DNA of 63,660 nt from Bacteroidota bacterium (GTDB lineage Bacteria; Bacteroidota; Bacteroidia; Chitinophagales; Chitinophagaceae), in assembly GCA_018267545.1 (NCBI GenBank), contig JAFDYG010000495.1:1-63660 (forward strand), written 5' to 3'. A program made the position numbers and the translations under genes. The notes under the pieces were generated by a model. The model was given only the letters and a program-made list of their open reading frames with translations, ran no database searches and was not told the origin of the DNA. Of this stretch, positions 1 to 6,780 are shown one piece after another. Each line of letters begins with the position of its first letter. Position 1 is the first letter of the stretch.

Positions 1-1229
1 CAAAGGACAAGGTCTATCGTCTGCGCGGCTACGTCTATGTAACGAACAACGCGACCATCACGATCGATGCCGGAACCAAGATCGTTTCCAACAAAGATTC
101 TGCGGGCGTACTGGTGATCTACCGTACTGCCAAGATCAATGCTACGGGCAGCGCTACCGAGCCTATCGTATTTACATCCAACGAGACGGACAAGAAGCCT
201 GGTGACCTGGGTGGTGTCATTCTCGTAGGCCAGGCCAAGGGCAACACCAACCACTCCGTTATCGAAGGTGGCGTAGACCCTGCCTACAGCGTATTCGGCG
301 GTACCAATGACGCCGATAATTCCGGTACGTTGAAATATGTTCGTCTCGAGTATGCCTGTAAGGCCGTCAACCCCGGTGACGAAGTAAACGGACTGTCGCT
401 CTACGGCGTAGGTTCGGGTACGACTATCGACTATGTACAGATCGTAAGAGGTCTGGATGATGCCTTCGAATTCTTCGGCGGCAAGGTAAACGCCAAGCAC
501 CTGATCGCTTACAACTGTGCCGATGACGACTTCGATATGGACGATGGTTTCTCCGGCAACATCCAGTTCGCTATCTCCGTCAAGGACCCTGCTTTTACGG
601 ATGACAAGGGTACTACCGGTGACATCTCCAACAACTTCGAGGTAGACAACGTAAATCCTTCGAACGGTCTGATTTTAGGCAAGACTCCCACTACCTTCCC
701 GATTCTTTCGAACTTCACGGCTATCGGCCCCAACAACGCTTCCGGTACCAAGTCCGACTATGGCTACGGCATGCGTTGGAGAAGAGGCAGCAAGTTCATC
801 CTTGCCAACTCCATCGTCATGGGCGGTCAGAAAGCGGGTCTCGTCGTCGAAAACGACTCTACTGGTAACTACTATGCCAGCGGCGTTTCGAAGTTCTACA
901 ATAGCTTCCTGCATTCCGTAACCAGCCCCTACCTGACGGGTAGCATGCCGGCCGGCTATACCACGCTTGACGCTACGATCCTGAAGACCCTGACCGAAGG
1001 TGCCAACGGCAGCAAGCTGTATACCAATGCAGACGACATCAAGCTGACGGCTCCCTTCAACAATGCCGCACCGAATCTGAAGCCGCAGGCTGGTTCTCCT
1101 GCGCTGACTACGGCTGCCAAGTTCGACCTGACTGCGCTGAATGTAGCCTTCTTCGATAAGGTTACCTATATCGGTGCGCTGGATGCCACGAGCGACTGGA
1201 CGTCCGGATGGGCCGTTTGGGGCAAATAA
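1..1229 (+). CDS. Secreted beta-helix-like surface protein, 3' part only
   Basis: The frame is open from the left edge (codons from base 3) to TAA at 1227-1229, so the N-terminus is outside the window. The visible ~409 residues begin with VYRLRGYVYVTNNATITIDA and an 'AGTKIVSNKDSAGVLVIYR' stretch. Short beta-strand/turn repeats rich in Gly, Asn and Asp follow (GGVILVGQAKG, GTLKYVRLEYA, GTTIDYVQIVRG). This is typical of large Bacteroidota surface or secreted proteins with a right-handed beta-helix-like fold, often found near TonB receptors, but no exact family is claimed. The protein ends ...SGWAVWGK with no obvious T9SS C-terminal domain. No enzymatic motif is seen. It converges on the PPTase gene and is probably unrelated to the NRPS operon. 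Confidence 0.75.
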   Translation, partial: KDKVYRLRGYVYVTNNATITIDAGTKIVSNKDSAGVLVIYRTAKINATGSATEPIVFTSNETDKKPGDLGGVILVGQAKGNTNHSVIEGGVDPAYSVFGGTNDADNSGTLKYVRLEYACKAVNPGDEVNGLSLYGVGSGTTIDYVQIVRGLDDAFEFFGGKVNAKHLIAYNCADDDFDMDDGFSGNIQFAISVKDPAFTDDKGTTGDISNNFEVDNVNPSNGLILGKTPTTFPILSNFTAIGPNNASGTKSDYGYGMRWRRGSKFILANSIVMGGQKAGLVVENDSTGNYYASGVSKFYNSFLHSVTSPYLTGSMPAGYTTLDATILKTLTEGANGSKLYTNADDIKLTAPFNNAAPNLKPQAGSPALTTAAKFDLTALNVAFFDKVTYIGALDATSDWTSGWAVWGK

Positions 1230-1321
1230 TAAGTAGTTAGAAGCGATAGAATGACGTAAATTAGAGGGCGACAGCGTCGCATTATTACACAGTTTTGTCT
1301 TGGTTCGACAAATAAGCCAAT

Positions 1322-1343
1322 GGGTGTCCCGACGGGGGCACCC
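1322..1343. terminator. Bidirectional terminator-like hairpin
   Basis: GGGTGTCCC / GGGGCACCC can form a 9-bp stem (one U-G pair) around a GACG loop. It lies between two convergent stop codons (1229 plus, 1351 minus). The T-tracts on either side are weak, so its strength is uncertain. A second short palindrome, GCGAC-AGC-GTCGC, lies at 1268-1280. Confidence 0.55.
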
Positions 1344-1350
1344 TTGGCGT

Positions 1351-1998
1351 TTATAGCGGTGTTCGGATTTCTTCTACGCTTATCTCCGTATGAAGGTCTT
1401 CTGCCGCTCTGGCAAGATGGCCGATATAGTTGGGAGGAGCGGGAATTCCTTCGACAGCCCATCGCTTTCCTTCGAAATCGATAACGTCGTCCAGGCAACT
1501 AAACTCCTTCAGGCCGCCGACGATACCCCTGCCGATCGCTTTCAGGACCGCTTCTTTCCTGGACCAAACGTGAAAAAAAGCGATCGGAGTATCGGCCGCC
1601 GATATATAGTCTTGTTCCTGCAAGGTAAAATTGGTGATAAGCGATTGCAGATCTGCGAGAGGTTCCATGTGCTGCAGATCGATTCCAAGCGGGCTGCTGC
1701 CGCCAAAAGCAAGCGATACATATCGATGCGAATGGGATATATTGAAAGAATGCCAGTCTTTGATAAACGGCTTATTGTATAGATCCCTTTGCCAGGCGTT
1801 CAACAAATCCGGACTCCGGCCGGTAGCGAGAATCGCTTTCTGCAAGAGTAGCTTGCCTGCTATTCTTTCCGCTTTATCGGATGGCGAACGATAGCGCCCG
1901 ACTTCATTTCGTATGGAATGCGGCAGCTCCGTCATTCTTTTTATATAGGCCTGCGAATCTAATAGCGTATGATCGTAAAGCCAGATGGTAATGTTCAT
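1351..1998 (-). CDS. Sfp-type 4'-phosphopantetheinyl transferase
   Basis: A 215-residue protein of the Sfp/AcpT superfamily. It transfers phosphopantetheine from CoA to the conserved Ser of carrier domains and would activate the FAAL carrier domain and the NRPS T domains encoded nearby. Visible motifs are NKPFI plus FNISHS (substrate and CoA binding, about residues 75-90), GIDLQ at 105-109 and WSRKEAVLKAIGRG at 145-158. D107 and E149 match magnesium ligands of Sfp. The third Sfp ligand, Glu109, is Gln here. Length is normal for the family. The ATG at 1996-1998 is preceded by a strong inverted repeat. The gene is transcribed away from the operon as a separate unit; its location suggests it is dedicated to the cluster, but that is inference. 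Confidence 0.9.
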   Translation of the reverse strand: MNITIWLYDHTLLDSQAYIKRMTELPHSIRNEVGRYRSPSDKAERIAGKLLLQKAILATGRSPDLLNAWQRDLYNKPFIKDWHSFNISHSHRYVSLAFGGSSPLGIDLQHMEPLADLQSLITNFTLQEQDYISAADTPIAFFHVWSRKEAVLKAIGRGIVGGLKEFSCLDDVIDFEGKRWAVEGIPAPPNYIGHLARAAEDLHTEISVEEIRTPL

Positions 1999-2008
1999 AA
2001 TGTGTACG

Positions 2009-2048
2009 CGGAACTGAAATTCAGAATTTGTTCAGAATTTCAGTTCCG
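2009..2048. promoter_or_regulatory. Perfect 14-bp inverted repeat upstream of the PPTase gene
   Basis: The arms CGGAACTGAAATTC (2009-2022) and GAATTTCAGTTCCG (2035-2048) are exact inverted complements around a 12-base spacer. Two direct copies of TTCAGAATTT (2020-2029 and 2031-2040) lie across arm and spacer. The site begins 11 bases from the PPTase start. On the plus strand it is followed by a six-T run (2052-2057), so it could terminate rightward transcription, form an RNA leader on the minus strand, or be a protein-binding operator. Confidence 0.55.
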
Positions 2049-2106
2049 ACTTTTTTCGTGTGATTCGGCGCATGTACCTGTATGTGGTATTTGTGATTCG
2101 GAGCGC

Positions 2107-2139
2107 ATTGTAACAAGGCTTTTGCAATCTTTATTTTTG
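2107..2139 (+). promoter_or_regulatory. Bacteroidota-type promoter for the response regulator
   Basis: ATTG (2107-2110) and TATTTTTG (2132-2139) are separated by 21 bases. They match the Bacteroidota -33 TTTG / -7 TAnnTTTG pattern; the -7 box is perfect and the -33 box matches three of four bases. Transcription would start near 2146, giving a leader of about 100 nt before the ATG at 2248. Confidence 0.45.
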
Positions 2140-2247
2140 GATTGAATTATCTTTTATTGTATTTTAGTTTTATCTGTATGTACTGTCATTGTCTGCCTAA
2201 ACGATTGTACGAACTTCTATTTACTTCTGTTCTCAATATAAAACCTT

Positions 2248-2919
2248 ATGCTGAAAAGACCTATCAACCTTGCTATTGCCGAAGACCACTTGCTATTCAG
2301 AAAAGTACTTAAGGATTTCCTTTCTCACCAACCCAATCTACGAATTTCTTTCCAGGCTTCCACTTTGTCCGAAGTGCTCAGCGAGCTGGAACATTCTCCT
2401 ACGGACATTCTTCTGATGGATCTTAGCCTTTCCGACTCCCATGGTGCAGAGACTGCAGTGACAGTTCGTAGTAAGTACCCGGATATAAAGATACTCGTTC
2501 TGTCCGCCAGTACCGATATGGGGCTCATCAGCGAGCTGCTCGACATTGGGGTATATGGGTATATTTTCAAAGGAGAGGAACCGGAAAGCCTGTTGCATGC
2601 AATACAGGCGACTTCAGAAAATCGTATCTATAAAAGCAGCTTGCTAACAGAGGCCCTGTATTGGAGCAAGCGCCATCAAGGGAAGGGAGGTGTATTCGAT
2701 TCTCCTGTTTCGCTCAATGAAAGGGAAAGGAAAATGCTGCAGCTAATCTGGGAAGAGAAGAGCAATCAGGAAATTGCGAAGGAATTGTTTCTCGGGATAC
2801 GCTCCATCGAGAAGATCCGACAGGACATGAAAGAGAAGATCGGCGTGAAGTCTACCGTTGGATTACTCAAGTATGCAATCGGTAAAAAGATCGTGGGTAT
2901 CACTTCTTTGTTTTCGTAA
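2248..2919 (+). CDS. NarL/LuxR-family response regulator, orphan
   Basis: A 223-residue two-domain regulator. The N-terminal receiver domain (about 1-125) has the acidic pair E12/D13, phospho-acceptor D58 in LLMDLS, and conserved K108 in YIFKG. The C-terminal LuxR-type helix-turn-helix (about 150-215) reads LNERERKMLQLIWEEKSNQE followed by IAKELFLGIRSIEKIRQDM. Such proteins bind DNA as dimers after phosphorylation by a histidine kinase, but no kinase gene lies beside it here. It sits directly upstream of, and co-oriented with, the NRPS operon, 250 bp from its first gene. A cluster-situated transcription regulator is the most economical role (inference). A short perfect palindrome in the following intergenic region is a candidate target. 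Confidence 0.88.
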   Translation: MLKRPINLAIAEDHLLFRKVLKDFLSHQPNLRISFQASTLSEVLSELEHSPTDILLMDLSLSDSHGAETAVTVRSKYPDIKILVLSASTDMGLISELLDIGVYGYIFKGEEPESLLHAIQATSENRIYKSSLLTEALYWSKRHQGKGGVFDSPVSLNERERKMLQLIWEEKSNQEIAKELFLGIRSIEKIRQDMKEKIGVKSTVGLLKYAIGKKIVGITSLFS

Positions 2920-3047
2920 AAACCGTATATAAAATTAGGGCGACTACTATTCCCCATTACTCTTTTTTTAAATTAATTTGTTTTCCTGATTGTAGAATTT
3001 CCACCCTTCGAAGAACTCCCCCGGTAATATTGTATCATTTAGCGTTG

Positions 3048-3062
3048 TTGAACGATGTTCAA
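3048..3062. promoter_or_regulatory. Palindrome TTGAAC-GAT-GTTCAA, candidate operator
   Basis: A perfect 6-bp inverted repeat with a 3-base spacer, in the gap between the response regulator and the first operon gene. It lies 22 bases upstream of a -7-like box (3085-3092), about where the -33 box is expected. That suits an activator site, possibly for the adjacent LuxR-type regulator (inference). The element ATTTAGCG occurs at 3037-3044 and 3103-3110, with a shorter TTAGCG at 3128-3133. Confidence 0.4.
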
Positions 3063-3084
3063 TGCCGGATATTTTTTTCCTTCT

Positions 3085-3092
3085 CAACTTTG
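3085..3092 (+). promoter_or_regulatory. Candidate -7 box of the NRPS operon promoter
   Basis: CAACTTTG, followed by CAG, differs by one base from the Bacteroidota -7 consensus TAnnTTTG. No good TTTG -33 box is found 19-22 bases upstream; a palindrome lies near that position instead, which would suit an activator-dependent promoter. The predicted leader before the ATG at 3170 is about 70 nt. Confidence 0.35.
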
Positions 3093-3169
3093 CAGTCCCG
3101 TTATTTAGCGCCAAGATGTTACTTGCCTTAGCGATAGCTCTGTTTTAAATCATTTAAAATACCCGGTTT

Positions 3170-3676
3170 ATGCATCAATTCCGTACCGGATGGTATCTCA
3201 TGTATACCAAACCAAAGCATGAAAGAAAAATTTACGCCAGGCTCTCGGAAATGGAGATAGAATCTTTCCTTCCTACCAGGAAATCACTCCGGCAATGGCA
3301 TGACCGGAAGAAGTATATCGACGAACCGTTATTCCCCGGCTATTTGTTTACTTATTTAAAGGACCAGCGCGCGTATTATGAAGGAATGGAGACGGAGGGG
3401 TATCTCTATTATGTCAGGTCGGGCAAGGAAGTGGCCCGAGTCGCCGACTCCGTTGTCGATAGTCTGAAGATCGCGGTCGCTTATTCCAGGGAGATTGAAG
3501 TAAGCAAGCAAGTTTTTAAGCCGGGTCAGCAAATGGTGATCAGGGAAGGGGCGCTGACAGGACTTTCCTGTGAGCTCATCGAGGTAGGTTCCACGCAAAA
3601 GCTCCTCGTACGTATAGAACTGCTTCAACGGAGCCTTTTGCTTACGCTTCCCGCCAGCAACCTGATGATTGTCTAA
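3170..3676 (+). CDS. NusG/RfaH/UpxY-family transcription antiterminator
   Basis: A 168-residue NusG-like protein. The N-terminal NGN domain starts at GWYLMYTKPKHERKIYARL (about 7-25) and continues through PLFPGYLFTYL (about 54-64), the typical 'FPGYxF' element. A C-terminal KOW-like segment reads FKPGQQMVIREGALTGLSCE (about 117-136). NusG paralogues of this kind (RfaH, Bacteroides UpxY, LoaP) bind RNA polymerase and suppress termination in specific long operons for polysaccharides or antibiotics. The gene is first in a 48-kb gene run, 20 bp ahead of the GT2, exactly where such a factor would be expected. It is probably dedicated to this operon rather than being the housekeeping NusG, which normally sits with rplK/rplA. 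Confidence 0.85.
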   Translation: MHQFRTGWYLMYTKPKHERKIYARLSEMEIESFLPTRKSLRQWHDRKKYIDEPLFPGYLFTYLKDQRAYYEGMETEGYLYYVRSGKEVARVADSVVDSLKIAVAYSREIEVSKQVFKPGQQMVIREGALTGLSCELIEVGSTQKLLVRIELLQRSLLLTLPASNLMIV

Positions 3677-3695
3677 CGTTCAGTAACGATTCCCA

Positions 3696-4781
3696 ATGTA
3701 TCGCATCTCTTTTTGCACTGTGTCGATGAACAGGTTGTATCATATCCGGGAGACACTTCCGGTTAATATCGAGCAGAACCTGGGCTATCCCGACATCGAA
3801 TTCGTGTTGCTCGATTACAATTCCGGCGACGGACTCCAGGATTGGGTCCGGGATAATATGATGGCGCATATCAAGTCCGGTTTACTGAAATATTATCGCA
3901 CTGAAGAGCCGGAATATTTTGATATTTCTCACAGCAAGAATATGGCATCCCGGCTTTCGACCGGGGATATTCTTTGCATGATCGACGGGGATAATTATGC
4001 CGGGGATTGCTACGCCCACTGGATAAATTCCATCTTTTTACGCCAGGGGAGGAACGCTTTGGTGGTGGTTTCAAAAGAGGAGGCCATGAAACACGGCGAT
4101 CTGGGAGGCAAGTTGTCTTTTCACAGGGATTTTTTCTTCGATGTGCGGGGGTTTGACGAATCCCTTGCGGGTTATGGCATGGATGATGTCGACCTGGCCG
4201 ACCGTATAGAGCTGGCAGGTGGTCGAAAAGTTTATATGGAAGATCCCGCATTCTTGAAGTTTATACATCATCCGGAGATCGACCGGGTAAAAAACTACCG
4301 GCTGATCAACAACCTGGACGGCATGTATGTCAGCATCGACGAGTTCCGGCCTACCCGAACCGCCGTATTGTACGTTATGAAGGACGATACCTATCACCAG
4401 GTTTTGTATGAGTTCGACGAGACGATCAAGAACGACCGCCTGCTCAGTATGAAAGGATGGTACGTCAAAAAAGGCGGCTATACGGAAGGCGTAGTCGAAC
4501 GAACGCAGGATGGTATTGCTCTTTTGGGAAAAGAAAAGGTGCAATACCGCAGAGATGCACAGCGGTCGCTCAGCTGCTATCTAAACGGGAAGAAAATGAC
4601 CTGGGCCAATATTACAGCCGACAATCCCCTGTACCTAAAACTGATTTTTGCTTACAATACTTCCCGCAACTTTTTAAAATACCAGGAGAACCATGCGAAT
4701 CGTCTCGGCGTGAATCCTTCGGGATGGGGGAGAGGGACCGTTTACTGCAACTTCAATTATCATAATCCGATTCATGTCTGA
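3696..4781 (+). CDS. GT2-family glycosyltransferase with galactosyltransferase-like C domain
   Basis: A 361-residue GT-A enzyme. It starts MYRISFCTVSMNRLYHIRET, has a DxD metal/nucleotide-sugar motif D97-G-D99 (CMIDGDN), and a Glyco_transf_7C-like segment RGFDESLAGYGMDDVDLADR near residue 150. About 150 C-terminal residues of unknown function end GWGRGTVYCNFNYHNPIHV. It lies between the antiterminator and the FAAL gene, and its stop overlaps the FAAL start by 8 bp, so it belongs to the operon and may glycosylate the peptide. It is a clear full-length paralogue of the gene at 51240-52340, with the same DxD position and related C-terminal ends. Donor and acceptor cannot be read from the sequence. 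Confidence 0.85.
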   Translation: MYRISFCTVSMNRLYHIRETLPVNIEQNLGYPDIEFVLLDYNSGDGLQDWVRDNMMAHIKSGLLKYYRTEEPEYFDISHSKNMASRLSTGDILCMIDGDNYAGDCYAHWINSIFLRQGRNALVVVSKEEAMKHGDLGGKLSFHRDFFFDVRGFDESLAGYGMDDVDLADRIELAGGRKVYMEDPAFLKFIHHPEIDRVKNYRLINNLDGMYVSIDEFRPTRTAVLYVMKDDTYHQVLYEFDETIKNDRLLSMKGWYVKKGGYTEGVVERTQDGIALLGKEKVQYRRDAQRSLSCYLNGKKMTWANITADNPLYLKLIFAYNTSRNFLKYQENHANRLGVNPSGWGRGTVYCNFNYHNPIHV

Positions 4782-6780
4782 TACATTTCTTAGTCTGTTG
4801 GATTATCTGCAACGGCATGCCGGACTGCATGCAGAGAAGGCCGCCTTTGTCGTGCTGCAGGATGGGGAAGGCGATGAGCGTAAAATTAGTTACGGGGAAC
4901 TGGCGGCCCGGGTGCGGACGCTTGGAGGGTATTTGCGGAAGGAACTGACACCTGAAGCGTGTGTATTGTTGGTATACCAGGATCCGTCGGACTTCATAAC
5001 CGCCTTTTTCGCGTGTCAATGGGCAGGATTGATTCCGGTGCCGGTGCCGTATGCGCGGGGGCGAAAGCAGCTGGCCCGGCTGCAACAAATTATGCAGGAT
5101 GCATCGATCGATGCGATTTGTTGTACGGCCGATACCATTGCGGATCTGCAGAAGGGATTTGCGGAGTTCCTGACCGAAGCTGGTCCGGCAATACTGGCAA
5201 CCGATTCCCCCTATATTCCGGATGTTCCGGAGGGGACCTGCGCCGCTGCGCCGGCACCGGTCGCTTTTCTGCAATATACGTCCGGTTCGACGGGTGCTCC
5301 AAAGGGAGTGATCGTCACACAGGGTTCGCTCCTGCACAACCAGTCGCTGATCCGCGAGGTTTTTGGATGCAACCGTGAATCGGTGATATTTTCCTGGCTC
5401 CCTTTTCATCATGATATGGGTTTGGTCGGGTCACTGCTTCACACGATCTATACGGGCGCTACCTGTGTTGTCATTTCACCGTTTCTTTTTATGCAGCGGC
5501 CGGTCCGCTGGCTGAAAGGAATAAGCAAATACCGGGCGACGCACAGCGGCGGGCCGAACTTTGCCTTCGACCTTTGTACCAATAAAGTTCAGCCGCAGGA
5601 ATTGGAAGGGCTGGACCTGTCCTGCTGGAAGGTCGCCTATAACGGTTCCGAACCGGTGCGACCGGACAGCATGCGGAAGTTCGCCGACCATTTTTCAAAG
5701 GCTTTCTTTTCCTATGGAGCATTTACTCCCTGTTACGGGCTCGCCGAAGCCACTTTGCTCGTTTGCGGCCATGACAGGAAAAGTTTGCCCGTTGTCGCTT
5801 TTCATCCGGATCAGCCTTTGCGGGAGCTGGTAAGTGCCGGCGTCCTGCCGGCAGGCATGGAATGCCGGATTTTCTCGCAGGGAAGGGAGTGCGGGGAAGG
5901 AGAAGAGGGCGAGATCTGTATTGCGGGGGATAGCATTACTCCCGGTTACAAGAGCGGCGGCCTGCATGAAAATTTTTTATATCACCAGGACAGAACCTTC
6001 TTTCGTACGGGCGACTCCGGTTTTTTTAGCGGGAGCCGGCTCTTTGTCAGCGGACGGATAAAAGAAATGCTGATCATTCGCGGATTGAATGTCTTCCCCT
6101 ACGATATAGAGCAAAGGGTGGCAAGCAGTCATCCGGCCATCGAGCCGAACGGAGTGATCGTCTTCCGGCAGGATGGAACGGAAGAAGGGTGCGTCATCGT
6201 TGCCGAAATCGGGCGGACCCATTTGCAGCTGGCGCCGCTGTCCGCTATCATCGAGTCGGTCGCTCTTGTCAGTGGCGGCGCGTTTGGGATCCTTCCTGAC
6301 GATATACTCCTTGTTTCCCCGATGAGCCTGCCACGGACTACGAGCGGCAAGCTGAGAAGGCTGGAGTGCGCGCAAATGCATGGAAGAGGTGAGCTGCAGG
6401 TCCTTGGCCGGGCATCGAAAAAGGACTGGCCGGAGGGACCCGGGCCGGAACCGGAATATCCTTCCCTGCGGCCGGAGGTTCCGGCTGGCGAACCCGATTT
6501 TGTTTCGATCCGGAATTACCTGGCGCAACTCATCGCGGCGGCTGCGGGTCATCGACACCCGTCCCATATTATCATCCGGGACGATACGGAACTGTCTGAG
6601 TTGGGGATCGATTCCCTGCGTTATATCGAACTAGTGAACAGGATCAACAAAGAGCTGGCGATCAACATCGACCCATCGGTCGTTTTCCAATACAATACGT
6701 TATCGGAACTGGCGGGATTTATCGAGCGCATTTTGTGGTTAAAGAGTCAGCGTCCTACCGGCAAATCAATCATTTTATGA
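4774..6780 (+). CDS. Fatty acyl-AMP ligase fused to acyl carrier protein (lipoinitiation)
   Basis: A 668-residue protein. Residues 1 to ~555 form an adenylate-forming ligase of the FAAL type, with core motif FLQYTSGSTGAPKGV (about 165-179), WLPFHHDMGLVGSL, THSGGPNFAFDLC, YGLAEATL and LPRTTSGKLRR. About residues 575-655 form an acyl carrier domain with ELGIDSL; Ser614 would carry phosphopantetheine. FAALs activate a free fatty acid as acyl-AMP and pass it to a carrier protein, which primes the first condensation domain. The stop overlaps the ATG of the next NRPS gene as ATGA. The C-terminal tail has an ILWLKS segment also seen at the end of the NRPS protein 22286-25351, possibly a docking tag. 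Chain length is not predictable. Confidence 0.92.
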   Translation: MSDTFLSLLDYLQRHAGLHAEKAAFVVLQDGEGDERKISYGELAARVRTLGGYLRKELTPEACVLLVYQDPSDFITAFFACQWAGLIPVPVPYARGRKQLARLQQIMQDASIDAICCTADTIADLQKGFAEFLTEAGPAILATDSPYIPDVPEGTCAAAPAPVAFLQYTSGSTGAPKGVIVTQGSLLHNQSLIREVFGCNRESVIFSWLPFHHDMGLVGSLLHTIYTGATCVVISPFLFMQRPVRWLKGISKYRATHSGGPNFAFDLCTNKVQPQELEGLDLSCWKVAYNGSEPVRPDSMRKFADHFSKAFFSYGAFTPCYGLAEATLLVCGHDRKSLPVVAFHPDQPLRELVSAGVLPAGMECRIFSQGRECGEGEEGEICIAGDSITPGYKSGGLHENFLYHQDRTFFRTGDSGFFSGSRLFVSGRIKEMLIIRGLNVFPYDIEQRVASSHPAIEPNGVIVFRQDGTEEGCVIVAEIGRTHLQLAPLSAIIESVALVSGGAFGILPDDILLVSPMSLPRTTSGKLRRLECAQMHGRGELQVLGRASKKDWPEGPGPEPEYPSLRPEVPAGEPDFVSIRNYLAQLIAAAAGHRHPSHIIIRDDTELSELGIDSLRYIELVNRINKELAINIDPSVVFQYNTLSELAGFIERILWLKSQRPTGKSIIL

